Positions 1 through 8,193 of a stretch of DNA of 64,000 bases are shown in pieces; positions within the stretch are counted from its first letter, which is position 1; each line of letters opens with the position of its first letter. Both the position numbers and the translations under genes were made by a program. This DNA is from JAJUFS01 sp036381175 (GTDB lineage Bacteria; Pseudomonadota; Gammaproteobacteria; Natronospirales; JAJUFS01). The notes under the pieces are model-generated. The model made no database searches. It was not told the DNA's origin and saw only the letters and a program-made list of their open reading frames with translations. The stretch is from positions 1 through 64,000 of the forward strand of contig DASVDI010000030.1 of NCBI GenBank assembly GCA_036381175.1, read 5' to 3'.

Positions 1-15
1 GAAGGCGCTCCTGCA
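1..15. repeat. REP palindrome, right arm only (cut by window edge)
   Basis: The first 15 bases match the closing arm of the GTAG-type REP palindrome found intact at 1886-1935 and 6011-6057, with one change (CTGCA instead of CTACA at the end). The left arm lies outside the window. It sits 58 bases before algZ, so a REP unit precedes this two-gene operon. Confidence 0.65.
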
Positions 16-73
16 TCTCTCCGTTTGACCTCTCTCGCTTGTTTTCCGCCTCGCGCCATCCGACACTTCCGCC

Positions 74-1159
74 ATGTCCTCACCGCAATCAACCACCACC
101 GAACGCCGCGCGCGCTTCCTGCCCGATTTCTGCAGCGCGCCCGCAGTTGCGGAAATCCTCGTGATCGCGGAACTGGTCGCGATGATATTGACGATGTCGC
201 GCGGCTTAAGCCCCGGCATGAACGTCCTGCAGGATTTCATCGCGATTTCGCTGTTCATGCTGTGGCTGGCATTTTCCGCGGCAGCGGTGCTGTGCGTCGC
301 CGGTCGCCGGCTCGCGCATTTGCCGGCCACACGCGCGTATCTCGTCTGTTACGGCTTGCTGCTCGTAACGACTGCCATCATCAGCGGCATTGGCGCGTGG
401 GTGGATCGCGAAATGGAATTCGGCATCCTCGCCGCCAATCCGACAATCGCGAACATGCTCATGTTCACGACACGCAATCTCATCATCAGCGCGATCGTGA
501 GCGCGGTCGCGCTGCGTTATTTCCATGTGCAATACCAATGGCGCAGCCAGGTGCGGCGTGAAGCAGGCGCGCGCATCGAAGCGTTGCAGGCGCGCATCCG
601 CCCGCATTTCCTTTTCAACAGCATGAACACGATCGCCGCGCTGATTCCGGTCGCGCCGGATGCCGCCGAGCAGGCGGTGGAAGATCTCTCCGATCTTTTC
701 CGCGCGAGCCTTGATGACGCCGCGATGCTGGTTCCGCTGGACGAGGAAATCACGCTCGCAAAGCTCTACCAGCGCCTTGAAGAGAAGCGTCTCGGCGAAC
801 GCCTGAATGTCGACTGGCAGATCACGCCACCGGCCACGCCGGTTCGCCTGCCGCGCCTGACGCTCCAGCCGCTGCTGGAAAACGCCATCCATCACGGCAT
901 CGAGCGCTTGCAGGAAGGCGGCACCGTCACCATCAGCGGGACGATGACGAACGGGGTTTACCAGCTGGTGATCACGAACCCGGTTCCGCCGGGCACCACG
1001 GAAAGACGTGGTTTTCACATTGCCCTGGAAAATACCCGCGAACGGCTCGCGCTCGCGCTCGGTGCGCGCGCGGTACTGGCGACACAACGAAACGCAGGCT
1101 ATTTTGAAGCGGTAATGACGCTGCCGCAGGATGTCGAAAATGCGCGTACTGATCGTTGA
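74..1159 (+). CDS. algZ: AlgZ/FimS-type sensor histidine kinase (LytS-like)
   Basis: Inner-membrane sensor kinase of 361 aa, partner of the LytTR-type response regulator encoded next. The first ~160 residues hold about four hydrophobic segments. A His_kinase domain follows, with the conserved RPHFLFNSMN motif (phospho-acceptor His178) and an N-box LLENAIHHGIE near residue 270. This HPHFLFN-type kinase is typical of AlgZ and LytS and lacks a separate classical H-box domain. It overlaps algR by 20 bases, so the two are translationally coupled. In pseudomonads the pair controls alginate, type IV pili and rhamnolipid. Here the target is unknown, but linkage to hemC is the same as in those genomes. 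Confidence 0.88.
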   Translation: MSSPQSTTTERRARFLPDFCSAPAVAEILVIAELVAMILTMSRGLSPGMNVLQDFIAISLFMLWLAFSAAAVLCVAGRRLAHLPATRAYLVCYGLLLVTTAIISGIGAWVDREMEFGILAANPTIANMLMFTTRNLIISAIVSAVALRYFHVQYQWRSQVRREAGARIEALQARIRPHFLFNSMNTIAALIPVAPDAAEQAVEDLSDLFRASLDDAAMLVPLDEEITLAKLYQRLEEKRLGERLNVDWQITPPATPVRLPRLTLQPLLENAIHHGIERLQEGGTVTISGTMTNGVYQLVITNPVPPGTTERRGFHIALENTRERLALALGARAVLATQRNAGYFEAVMTLPQDVENARTDR

Positions 1160-1865
1160 CGACGAAGCGCCCGCGCGGCTCAGGCTGCGCGGCCTGCTGC
1201 AACAGGTTCCCGACGTCACCGTCGCGGGCGAGGCCGGCGACGGCGCCGGTGCACTGAAACAGTTCGACGCGCTGAATCCCGATGTGGTGCTGCTCGACAT
1301 TCGCATGCCCGGGATGGACGGCCTGGAATGCGCCCGCCATCTCGCCGGACTCGCCACGCCGCCCGCTGTCATTTTCACGACCGCCTACGACCGCTTCGCC
1401 ATCGAAGCCTTCGAGGCGCAGGCCATGGACTATCTCGTCAAGCCGGTGCGTCGGGAGCGGCTCCAGGCGGCGCTCGAACGCGCCGCGAGACCGAATGCCG
1501 CGCAACGCGCCACGCTGAACGGAAACAACGCGAAACGGCGCCAACTGTGCGTGCGCGTGCGCGACAACCTGCGGCTGATCGACCTTGAAAACGTGTTCTA
1601 TTTCCGCGCCGATCAGAAATACGTGACCGTGCGGCACAGCGGTGGCGAAGTGCTGATCGAGGATTCGCTGAAATCACTTGAAGACGAATTCGCCGGCGAT
1701 TTCGTGCGCGTGCATCGCAATGCGCTGGTTGCCGTGCGCGCCATCGACGCACTGGAAAAAGACGATGGCGGACATTTCCATATCCGCGTGCGCGAGATCG
1801 GCGAAAAACTCGAGGTCAGCCGGCGGCTGGTGCCGGACGTGCGCAAGCTGATTCGCTCGGCGTAA
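1140..1865 (+). CDS. algR: AlgR-type response regulator, LytTR DNA-binding domain
   Basis: Cytoplasmic response regulator of 241 aa. The receiver domain (1-120) has the acidic pair D7/D8, phospho-acceptor D53 in VVLLDIRMPG, and the TAYDRFAIEAFE and YLVKPV segments. A LytTR DNA-binding domain occupies about 140-241 (LENVFYFRADQKYVTV, VRVHRNALV). I chose ATG 1140 over ATG 1131 because CAGGA at 1127-1131 is at proper Shine-Dalgarno distance and the product then begins MRVLIVDDE, as in the family. It follows algZ in an overlapping operon. A REP palindrome separates it from hemC. Confidence 0.9.
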   Translation: MRVLIVDDEAPARLRLRGLLQQVPDVTVAGEAGDGAGALKQFDALNPDVVLLDIRMPGMDGLECARHLAGLATPPAVIFTTAYDRFAIEAFEAQAMDYLVKPVRRERLQAALERAARPNAAQRATLNGNNAKRRQLCVRVRDNLRLIDLENVFYFRADQKYVTVRHSGGEVLIEDSLKSLEDEFAGDFVRVHRNALVAVRAIDALEKDDGGHFHIRVREIGEKLEVSRRLVPDVRKLIRSA

Positions 1866-1885
1866 ACGCGTAGAATTCGCAGACC

Positions 1886-1935
1886 TGTAGGAGCGCCTTC
1901 AGGCGCGAAGATTCGCGCCTGAAGGCGCTCCTACA
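1886..1935. repeat. GTAG-type REP palindrome (complete)
   Basis: Two perfectly complementary 24-base arms (1886-1909 and 1912-1935) are separated by two bases. The arm starts TGTAGGAGCGCCTTC and contains the core GCGCC-TTCA-GGCGC, itself a small hairpin. It lies between algR and hemC. The same unit recurs at 6011-6057 and, as two single inverted halves, around the RAYT gene at 28755-29275. In RNA it would form a long hairpin, so it may also limit read-through into hemC or stabilise the algR transcript. Confidence 0.9.
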
Positions 1936-1975
1936 TGCCCTCGCTAACCGCTCATGAGCTCGCACGGTCTCTTCC

Positions 1976-2920
1976 ATGTCCCCCACGTCCACGATAATCC
2001 GCATCGCCACCCGCAAATCGCCGCTTGCCCTGTGGCAGGCCGAACATGTCGCCCAACGCCTGCGCGAGGTGCATCCCGGAATCGACATCGAACTCGTGCC
2101 GATGAGCACGCGCGGCGATGAAATTCTCGACCGCGCACTGTCGAAAGTCGGCGGCAAGGGATTGTTCATCAAGGAACTGGAATGGGCGATGCAGGAAGGC
2201 CGCGCCGATTTCGCCGTGCATTCCATGAAAGATGTCACCGCCGAGATGCCGGATAACTTCACGCTTGCGGCAATACTGGAACGAGAAGACCCGCGCGACG
2301 CGTTCGTCTCGAATCATCACGCAAATCTTGACGAGTTGCCGCAAGGCGCGCGCGTTGGCTCATCGAGCCTGCGTCGGCAGTGCCAGTTGAAAGCGCTGCG
2401 TCCTGATCTTGAACTTGTCAGCCTGCGCGGCAATGTCGGCACGCGGCTCGGCAAGCTCGACGCCGGCGAGTTCGATGCCATCATTCTCGCCGCCGCCGGA
2501 CTCGACCGGCTGGAAATGCGCGAGCGCATCGCCGCGCGCATCTCCCCCGAGCAATGCCTGCCCGCGATTGCGCAGGGCACGCTCGGCATCGAATGTCTTG
2601 CCGGCAATTCGAAAATCATCGAACTCGTGAAAGCTCTCGAACACGCACCGACGGCATTGCGCACGCGCGCGGAACGCGCGCTGAACAAACGCCTGCAGGG
2701 CGGCTGCGATGTTCCCGTTGCAGGTTTTGCAGAACTTGAAGGCGACACGATTCGCTTGCGCGGGCTCGTCGGCTTGCCCGACGGCACGCAAGTGGTGCGC
2801 GGCGAGCAGCGCGGCAGCGTGAACGACCCGGAAGGTCTTGGTGAAGCACTCGCGAACGACATGCTCTCGCGCGGTGCGGCAGAGGTGCTGGCGCAATTGC
2901 GCGCGGAATCGGACCAGTGA
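1976..2920 (+). CDS. hemC: Porphobilinogen deaminase (hydroxymethylbilane synthase)
   Basis: Joins four porphobilinogens into hydroxymethylbilane, the third common step of tetrapyrrole synthesis; cytoplasmic. The 314-aa product has the start RIATRKSPLALWQA, the catalytic stretch DFAVHSMKD, GSSSLRRQ, and C244 in LQGGCDVPV, the attachment point of the dipyrromethane cofactor. It heads hemC-hemD-hemX-hemY, where each junction overlaps by four bases. Confidence 0.97.
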   Translation: MSPTSTIIRIATRKSPLALWQAEHVAQRLREVHPGIDIELVPMSTRGDEILDRALSKVGGKGLFIKELEWAMQEGRADFAVHSMKDVTAEMPDNFTLAAILEREDPRDAFVSNHHANLDELPQGARVGSSSLRRQCQLKALRPDLELVSLRGNVGTRLGKLDAGEFDAIILAAAGLDRLEMRERIAARISPEQCLPAIAQGTLGIECLAGNSKIIELVKALEHAPTALRTRAERALNKRLQGGCDVPVAGFAELEGDTIRLRGLVGLPDGTQVVRGEQRGSVNDPEGLGEALANDMLSRGAAEVLAQLRAESDQ

Positions 2921-3684
2921 GCGCAGCACGTCCGCTCGACGGTGCGCGCATTGTCATCACGCGGCCGCAAGATCGGGGTGAATCCCTGTGCGAACGAATC
3001 AACGCCGCCGGTGGCGAGGCCTTCCATTTTCCCGTCATCGATATTCACGCGATTGAAAATGCGCGCCTGCCGGAAAGCAAGCCGGATTTGATGATCTTCA
3101 CCAGCATCGCCGCCGTTGAACACGGCCTGCCGCTGTTCGACTCCGCGCTTCCCGACGCAAAAATTGCCGCCATCGGCAACGCGACCGCCAGCGCCTTGCG
3201 CGCCGCCGGAATCAAGCCTGGCCTTGTGCCTGAACGCGAGGAATCGGAAGGCCTGCTCGCATTGCCGGCATTCAACGATATTGCCGGCAAGAAAATATGG
3301 CTTGTGAAAGGCCGCGGCGGACGTGAGCTGCTCGCGAACACCTTGCGCGACCGCGGCGCGACAGTGCGCCTGATCGAGGTTTATGAACGGCGCCTCCCGG
3401 ATCGCGACATTTCACCGTTGCTGGAACGCTGGCGCACGCAACGCATTGACGCCATCGTCGTTTCCAGCCGCGCGGGGCTCGAAAACCTGCACGCCATGCT
3501 CGACACCGAAGGCCGCGAATACCTGCGTGAAACCCAACTGGTGATGCCGACGCCGCGTATGCTTAAATTGGCGCTCGAATTTGACGTAGAACCCGCGTCC
3601 GTCATCGCAAATGGCGCATCCGACGATGCGCAGCTTGCGGCACTTGAAGGCTGGTGGCGCGACCGGCTCCAGGACTCCCGATGA
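2917..3684 (+). CDS. hemD: Uroporphyrinogen-III synthase
   Basis: Cyclises hydroxymethylbilane with ring-D inversion to uroporphyrinogen III. The family is weakly conserved; here the 255-aa product shows the N-terminal VITRPQDRGESLCERI pattern, IWLVKGRGGRELL in the middle and VSSRAGLENL in the second lobe. It starts with GTG, and its GTGA overlaps the stop of hemC. The next gene overlaps its stop by ATGA. Position between hemC and hemX supports the call. Confidence 0.93.
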   Translation: MSAARPLDGARIVITRPQDRGESLCERINAAGGEAFHFPVIDIHAIENARLPESKPDLMIFTSIAAVEHGLPLFDSALPDAKIAAIGNATASALRAAGIKPGLVPEREESEGLLALPAFNDIAGKKIWLVKGRGGRELLANTLRDRGATVRLIEVYERRLPDRDISPLLERWRTQRIDAIVVSSRAGLENLHAMLDTEGREYLRETQLVMPTPRMLKLALEFDVEPASVIANGASDDAQLAALEGWWRDRLQDSR

Positions 3685-4805
3685 ACAACGAAGACAACAA
3701 CGACAAGGCGAAGACGCCACCGGTGGAAACCGCGGCGCAAAAACCGGATCCGAAGCCGGCAGCGAAGAAAGCGGCGGACAAACCTGCGCCCAAGCGCATG
3801 GGCGTTGTTGCGTTGCTGGCGCGTCTCCTGCTGCTGTTGCTCATCATCGGCGGCCTCGCCGCGGCCGGCTGGTTCGGCTGGCACTGGCTGCGCTCGGAAA
3901 AGACCGCGTACGACGACACCATTGCAGAACAGGCCGAAGCGATTTCCCGGCTGGAATCCGAAGTCGCGCAACTTCGTGAAACGCGCGCGGCGGCAGATGA
4001 GGTTGACGCCTTGCGCGAGGACGTCGAAACCACGCGCATGGAACTGCGCGATCGCATGAACCGGATTGCCACGGACATGGACGCGCTGAGCGATGCCGCG
4101 CAAGGCGGCCGCCGCGATCTCATGCGCGCGGAAATCGAATACCTGCTGCGCGTCGCCGCCGACGCGCTCTATCTCACGCAGGATGTCGATACCGCGATCT
4201 ACGCCTTGCAGGCCGCGGACGACCGCTTGCGCGCACTCGCCGATCCGCGCTTCATGCCGGTGCGGCAACTCATTTCCGATCACCTGCAGGCGCTCGGCGC
4301 GATCAGCGTGCCGGACGTCAACGGCATGGCGCTTCGCCTCGGCAGCCTGATGCAGGAAGTCTCCGAGTTCCCGCTGCGCCAGGCACAGCACGCACGCACA
4401 ACGGATGACAGCATGGCCGGCGCAGCGGAAGACGCGGGCTGGTGGCAGCAATTCCGCAATGGCGTCACGCGGCTGTTCGACAAGCTCGTCGTCGTGCAGG
4501 ACGCCGAACCGCCACCGCCGCTGCTGAAACCCGATGAACATTTCTTCCTGTATCGCAATGTCGAACTGCAACTCGCTGCGGCGCGCGCGGCATTACTGAC
4601 CGGCGACGCGGCTGCGTACCGGCAGAGCCTGGAAACCGCGCGCGAGTGGCTGAACCGTTACTTCGACACCAGCGATCCCGCCGTTGCGAATGCCATCGCC
4701 GATATTTCCGGCCTGCTCGACGTCACGCTGCAGCCGTCGCTGCCTGATGTCACCGCGGCACTGGAACGTTTCCGCGCCTTGCAGAACGGAGCGTACGCGG
4801 AATGA
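3681..4805 (+). CDS. hemX: HemX-like membrane protein
   Basis: A 374-aa protein with a Lys/Ala/Pro-rich cytoplasmic tail (1-45), one transmembrane helix (about 47-65, GVVALLARLLLLLLIIGGLA) and a long periplasmic region that begins as a coiled coil (AISRLESEVAQLRETRAAADEV). This is the architecture of gammaproteobacterial HemX, once annotated as uroporphyrin-III C-methyltransferase; no methyltransferase motif is seen. Start ATG 3681 overlaps hemD by ATGA and gives the expected short polar N-terminus. Its biochemical role remains unknown in the family. Confidence 0.88.
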   Translation: MNNEDNNDKAKTPPVETAAQKPDPKPAAKKAADKPAPKRMGVVALLARLLLLLLIIGGLAAAGWFGWHWLRSEKTAYDDTIAEQAEAISRLESEVAQLRETRAAADEVDALREDVETTRMELRDRMNRIATDMDALSDAAQGGRRDLMRAEIEYLLRVAADALYLTQDVDTAIYALQAADDRLRALADPRFMPVRQLISDHLQALGAISVPDVNGMALRLGSLMQEVSEFPLRQAQHARTTDDSMAGAAEDAGWWQQFRNGVTRLFDKLVVVQDAEPPPPLLKPDEHFFLYRNVELQLAAARAALLTGDAAAYRQSLETAREWLNRYFDTSDPAVANAIADISGLLDVTLQPSLPDVTAALERFRALQNGAYAE

Positions 4806-5992
4806 TTCGCTGGATTCTTTTCCTGCTGCTGACGCTCATCGCCGCGGTTGCGCTCGGCATCGGTCTTGCCGAAGACCCGGGCCTTGTGCGCATTTTCCAC
4901 GGTGGCACGGCGATCGAGATGACGCTCGCGGTGTTCGCGCTGCTTTGCATCGGCGGATTGCTCGCACTGTGGCTGCTGGTCACGCTCGTCATCTGGATCT
5001 GGGAGTTTCCCGCGCGATTGCGCGCACGGCTCGCGCGCCGCCGGCAACTGCGCGCGCGCCGTTCGCTGACGCAAGGTCTCATTGAAATTGCCGAGGGCCG
5101 CTGGCGCGAAGGTGAACGCCGCCTGACGCGCAATGCGCGCGACAGTGAAGTGCCGCTCATCAATTACCTCGCCGCCGCGCGCGCCGCGCAATTGCTGGAA
5201 GAAGACGAACGCCGCGACGCGCACCTGAAAGCCGCCTATGAAACCACGCCGCAGGCAACGGTCGCGGTGCTGCTCACGCAGGCGGAACTGCAACTCGCGC
5301 ACGGCCAGGTGGAACACGCGCTTGCCACTCTCCGCCGCTTGCAGGAACACAGCCCCGGCCACGCATTCGGCCTGAAACTGCTCGCGCGCGTTTACGAAAC
5401 ACTTGGTGAATGGCGCAACCTGGAAGAACTCATTCCGCGGCTTCGAAAAACCAGCGTCATCCGTCCGGCTGATCTTGAGCGGATTGAAATACGCACCTTG
5501 CGGGAAGCTTTCGTCAACGCGGCACCGAAAGGGACGGCCGTACTCGATTCCCTCTGGCGCAACACGCCCAGACGGATGCGAAAGAACCGCGAAGTCGTCA
5601 TGGCGTATGTCACGGCGTTATTGCAGAACAATGCCAGCGACCGCGCCGAAGCGGTGTTGCGCGATGCGCTCAAATCGGAGTGGGACGACGGACTGGTGCT
5701 GATGTACGGCGATGTCCGCAGTTCGCAACCGGAGAAGCAGCTTGGCCGCGTGGAATCCTGGCTGAAGGAACATGGCGACAGCGCCGCATTGCTTTACGCC
5801 GCCGGACACCTGTGCGCCGCGAACAAGCTCTGGGGCAAGGCGCGCAGTTATCTTGAAACCAGCGCGCGCATCCAGCCGCGCGCACAAACCTACCGGCGTC
5901 TCGGCGCGCTTCTGCAGGATCTCGGCCAGCCGGAAGCGGCGATGCAGGCGTTCAGGAGGGGTCTGGAGATGTGCCCGGAATCGAAGGGGTAA
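4802..5992 (+). CDS. hemY: HemY family protein with TPR-like repeats
   Basis: 396 aa. Two N-terminal transmembrane helices (about 3-20 and 40-65) belong to the HemY_N domain, followed by a helical TPR-like domain (AAYETTPQATVAVLLTQAELQLAHGQ, and a final repeat ARSYLETSARIQPRAQTYRRLG). This is the enterobacterial-type HemY of unknown function, not the oxygen-dependent protoporphyrinogen oxidase of Gram-positives. It overlaps hemX by ATGA and ends the operon; a REP palindrome follows 18 bases after the stop. Confidence 0.88.
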   Translation: MIRWILFLLLTLIAAVALGIGLAEDPGLVRIFHGGTAIEMTLAVFALLCIGGLLALWLLVTLVIWIWEFPARLRARLARRRQLRARRSLTQGLIEIAEGRWREGERRLTRNARDSEVPLINYLAAARAAQLLEEDERRDAHLKAAYETTPQATVAVLLTQAELQLAHGQVEHALATLRRLQEHSPGHAFGLKLLARVYETLGEWRNLEELIPRLRKTSVIRPADLERIEIRTLREAFVNAAPKGTAVLDSLWRNTPRRMRKNREVVMAYVTALLQNNASDRAEAVLRDALKSEWDDGLVLMYGDVRSSQPEKQLGRVESWLKEHGDSAALLYAAGHLCAANKLWGKARSYLETSARIQPRAQTYRRLGALLQDLGQPEAAMQAFRRGLEMCPESKG

Positions 5993-6010
5993 TCAAAGGT
6001 CATCGAAGCC

Positions 6011-6057
6011 GTAGGAGCGCCTTCAGGCGCGAACTTCGCGCCTGAAGGCGCTCCTAC
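6011..6057. repeat. GTAG-type REP palindrome (complete)
   Basis: Perfect 23-base arms (6011-6033 and 6035-6057) around a single C. Same unit as at 1886-1935. It sits between the convergent ends of hemY and the [2Fe-2S] oxidoreductase and may serve as a shared hairpin. Bases 6054-6056, read on the minus strand, form a TAG stop that closes the duplicated gene end described at 6054-6110. Confidence 0.9.
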
Positions 6058-6110
6058 AAATTCCTCGCGGCGTCCGCCAGGGCATCCAGCTTCGCCTGCA
6101 CTTCCGGTGC
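6054..6110 (-). pseudogene. Duplicated C-terminal coding fragment of the adjacent oxidoreductase
   Basis: Read on the minus strand in the phase of the upstream copy, this 57-base piece encodes APEVQAKLDALADAARNL and stops at TAG 6056-6054. The first 28 bases are identical to 6187-6214 inside the oxidoreductase, where they encode APEVQAKLDE before the tail ELAYQAGQVTRKS. It is therefore a second, different version of the same gene end, lying downstream of the real stop and ending inside a REP arm. It has no start of its own. Likely the older or homologous C-terminus displaced by a rearrangement. Confidence 0.6.
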
Positions 6111-6214
6111 GTGTTGTTTTCGGGATTTTGCGCCTCAACGCGACTTCAAGACTTTCGAGTCACTTGGCCTGCCTGGTACGCCAACTCATCCAGCTTCGCC
6201 TGCACTTCCGGTGC
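6083..6214. repeat. Perfect 28-bp direct repeat, period 104
   Basis: Bases 6083-6110 and 6187-6214 are identical (both start CATCCAGCTTCGCCTG). The right copy is inside the 3' end of the minus-strand oxidoreductase gene; the left copy lies beyond its stop, next to a REP palindrome. Confidence 0.9.
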
Positions 6215-7213
6215 AAAATCGAAAGAATCAAAAAACAACTGCTCGTACGGCAAGCCGGCGGCGAGAAACGCGCCTTTCGCCGCGGCAATCATCGGCGGCG
6301 GGCCGGCCATGTAAACGTCATGCGCCGCGAGATCGGCGTGATCTTCAATCACGGTTTCATGCACCCATCCCGCGCGGCCTTGCCAATCCGCATCCGGTTC
6401 CGACAACACGCGCGTGAACGTCACGTTCGCATGTTCGCGCGCCCATTGTTCGGGCAAGTCCTGCAAATAGAAATCGCGTTCCTGGCGCACGCCCCAGTAG
6501 AGATGCACGGGCCGTCGCACGCCGGCATGAAACGCGTGCTCCAGCATGGCCTTCAGCGGCGCAAAGCCGGTGCCGCCGCCGACAAGAATGATCGGCCGCT
6601 CGGAATTTTCGCGCAGATAGAAACTTCCCAGCGGACCTTGCAAACGAACCAGTGCTTTCTCGCGCATCTCCGCGAACACTTTCGTGGTGAATTCGCCGCC
6701 GGGAATATGTCGGATGTGCAGCTCCAGCAGTTCATCGTGGTGCGGCGGATTGGCAAGCGAGAAACTTCTCCGGCCGCCACCGTCGCGAAGCAGGATGTCG
6801 ATGTACTGGCCGGCAAGAAATTGCAGCCGCTCCACCGCCGGCAGCTTCAGCCACACGCGCATGGTGTCGTGGTTCAGCTTTTCCATCTTCACCACGCGCG
6901 CCGGCAGGGTCTTGATGACGACATCGCCAAGGCCGGTCAGCTCCTGCGCTTCGATGACGACGTCTTCCTCCGCGTGCGCGCGGCAGGCGAGCACGTAACC
7001 TTCGGCAATTTCCTTGTCGGTCAGGCCCAGCGGCGGACATTCGGGGTAATCCACCGTCCCCGAAACCAGCCGGCAGGCGCAGGTGCCGCAACTGCCGGAA
7101 CGGCAGCCGTAAGGCAGTGCTACGCCCTGGCGAAGCGCGGCATCGAGCAGGCTTTCATCGGCCTCGACCGTGAACTCGCGCTGGCTGGGGATCAGGCGGA
7201 CTGTGTAACTCAT
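6146..7213 (-). CDS. [2Fe-2S] ferredoxin-domain NAD(P)H oxidoreductase (CDP-6-deoxyglucoseen reductase-like)
   Basis: 355-aa flavoprotein electron-transfer enzyme. Residues 1-90 form a plant-type [2Fe-2S] ferredoxin domain with ligands C37, C42, C45 and C77. Residues 100-200 form an FAD-binding beta-barrel (RSFSLANPPH), and 205-340 an NAD-binding domain (ILVGGGTGFAPLKAML, HLYWGVRQERDFY). The layout is that of AscD/RfbI-like CDP-6-deoxy-delta-3,4-glucoseen reductases, often found as single copies near ubiD in gammaproteobacteria with unproven substrate. No dideoxysugar genes are nearby, so a general reductase role is more likely. An IscR-like site precedes the gene. Its 3' end is partly duplicated downstream. 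Confidence 0.85.
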   Translation of the reverse strand: MSYTVRLIPSQREFTVEADESLLDAALRQGVALPYGCRSGSCGTCACRLVSGTVDYPECPPLGLTDKEIAEGYVLACRAHAEEDVVIEAQELTGLGDVVIKTLPARVVKMEKLNHDTMRVWLKLPAVERLQFLAGQYIDILLRDGGGRRSFSLANPPHHDELLELHIRHIPGGEFTTKVFAEMREKALVRLQGPLGSFYLRENSERPIILVGGGTGFAPLKAMLEHAFHAGVRRPVHLYWGVRQERDFYLQDLPEQWAREHANVTFTRVLSEPDADWQGRAGWVHETVIEDHADLAAHDVYMAGPPPMIAAAKGAFLAAGLPYEQLFFDSFDFAPEVQAKLDELAYQAGQVTRKS

Positions 7214-7263
7214 GGGCGTGATGTCGAATTCCGTTGGGCCGGCACGGAAGCCGGTTCGGCTAT

Positions 7264-7288
7264 TATCCTGACTAAATTAGTCATGTAT
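7264..7288. promoter_or_regulatory. IscR type-1-like operator between divergent genes
   Basis: The core TGACTAAATTAGTCA (7269-7283) is a perfect 7+1+7 palindrome. Compared with the E. coli IscR type-1 pattern (ATAsyyGACTrwwwyAGTCrrsTAT), this site matches GACT, the A/T centre, AGTC, the flanking CCT and the distal TAT; only the left ATA and one r position differ. It lies between the minus-strand gene at 7213 and the plus-strand gene at 7330. Since the left gene encodes a [2Fe-2S] protein, control by an IscR/Rrf2 regulator is plausible. No iscR is in the window. Confidence 0.55.
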
Positions 7289-7329
7289 TGTCGCCCATTG
7301 GCCATCAAACTGGAACTTCCGACCCGATC

Positions 7330-8193
7330 ATGACCCATGCGCTCGTCATTGGCTGCGGTTATTCCGGCGCGCGCGTCGCCGCCGCTCACCTCGCGCGTGG
7401 CGACGACGTGACTGCCGTTACCCGCTCCAGCCCCGAAATCCAGGGCGTCCGCCACCTTCAACTGGACATCGACGCAACGCGGATTCCCGCCCTGCCGCAG
7501 GTGGATCGCGTCTATTACACGGTGCCGCCACCGGCGAGCGGCGTGAATGACCCCCGCCTCGCCCGCGTTCTCGCCGCCCTGCCGCCGCCCCGAATCTTCG
7601 CCTATTTCAGCACGACCGGCGTTTATGGCCATTGCGGCGGCGCGCTCGTGGATGAAACCGCGTCGCTGAAACCTGGCACCGACCGCGCCCGCCGGCGGGT
7701 GGATGCGGAGCGCCAGGTGAACGAATGGTGCGCGCAACGAAATGTGGCGCTTGCCATTCTTCGGATTGCCGGCATTTACGGACCGCGCCGCCTGCCGCTG
7801 GACCGCCTGCGCGCCGGCGAACCGGTGCCGGACCCTGCGGATACCGGCCCGGGAAATCGGATTCATGTCGACGATCTTGCGAATGCTGCGGTGGCCATAG
7901 CCGATTCCGATGGACGCGGAACCTGGAATGTCAGCGACGGCAATCCGATGAGCGTCGCGGACTTCAATGATGTTGTCGCCGATGCCGCAGTCCTGCCCCG
8001 GGCGCGTCGCGTGCCGCTGGATTCGCCGGAAATTTCACCCGGCCTGCGCAGTTTCCTGCGCGAATCAAGGCAGATCGACAACCGGAAACTGCTTTCTCTC
8101 ACGGATTTCACGCTCCGCTACGCGGATCCCTCGCAAGGCATTCGCGAAAGCCTGACAATCCGGCCTGTAACTGACGAGGAGGACGGGAGATGA
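7330..8193 (+). CDS. SDR-family NAD(P)-dependent epimerase/dehydratase-like protein
   Basis: 287 aa. The N-terminus HALVIGCGYSGARVAA is a Rossmann nucleotide-binding turn of the atypical SDR type, followed by the STTGVYG segment around residue 99 and RIAGIYGPRRLPLDRL near 150, as in YeeZ-like proteins. Substrate is unknown. ATG 7330 is preferred over an upstream in-frame ATG at 7288, which would add 14 residues lying over the IscR-like site. The stop overlaps the next start by ATGA, so the two form an operon. Confidence 0.8.
   Translation: MTHALVIGCGYSGARVAAAHLARGDDVTAVTRSSPEIQGVRHLQLDIDATRIPALPQVDRVYYTVPPPASGVNDPRLARVLAALPPPRIFAYFSTTGVYGHCGGALVDETASLKPGTDRARRRVDAERQVNEWCAQRNVALAILRIAGIYGPRRLPLDRLRAGEPVPDPADTGPGNRIHVDDLANAAVAIADSDGRGTWNVSDGNPMSVADFNDVVADAAVLPRARRVPLDSPEISPGLRSFLRESRQIDNRKLLSLTDFTLRYADPSQGIRESLTIRPVTDEEDGR

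Noticed and set aside
6107..7333. Plus-strand frame of 408 codons opposite the oxidoreductase
   Set aside because: It lacks motifs and mirrors the ferredoxin-reductase gene, which has all cluster and flavin motifs.
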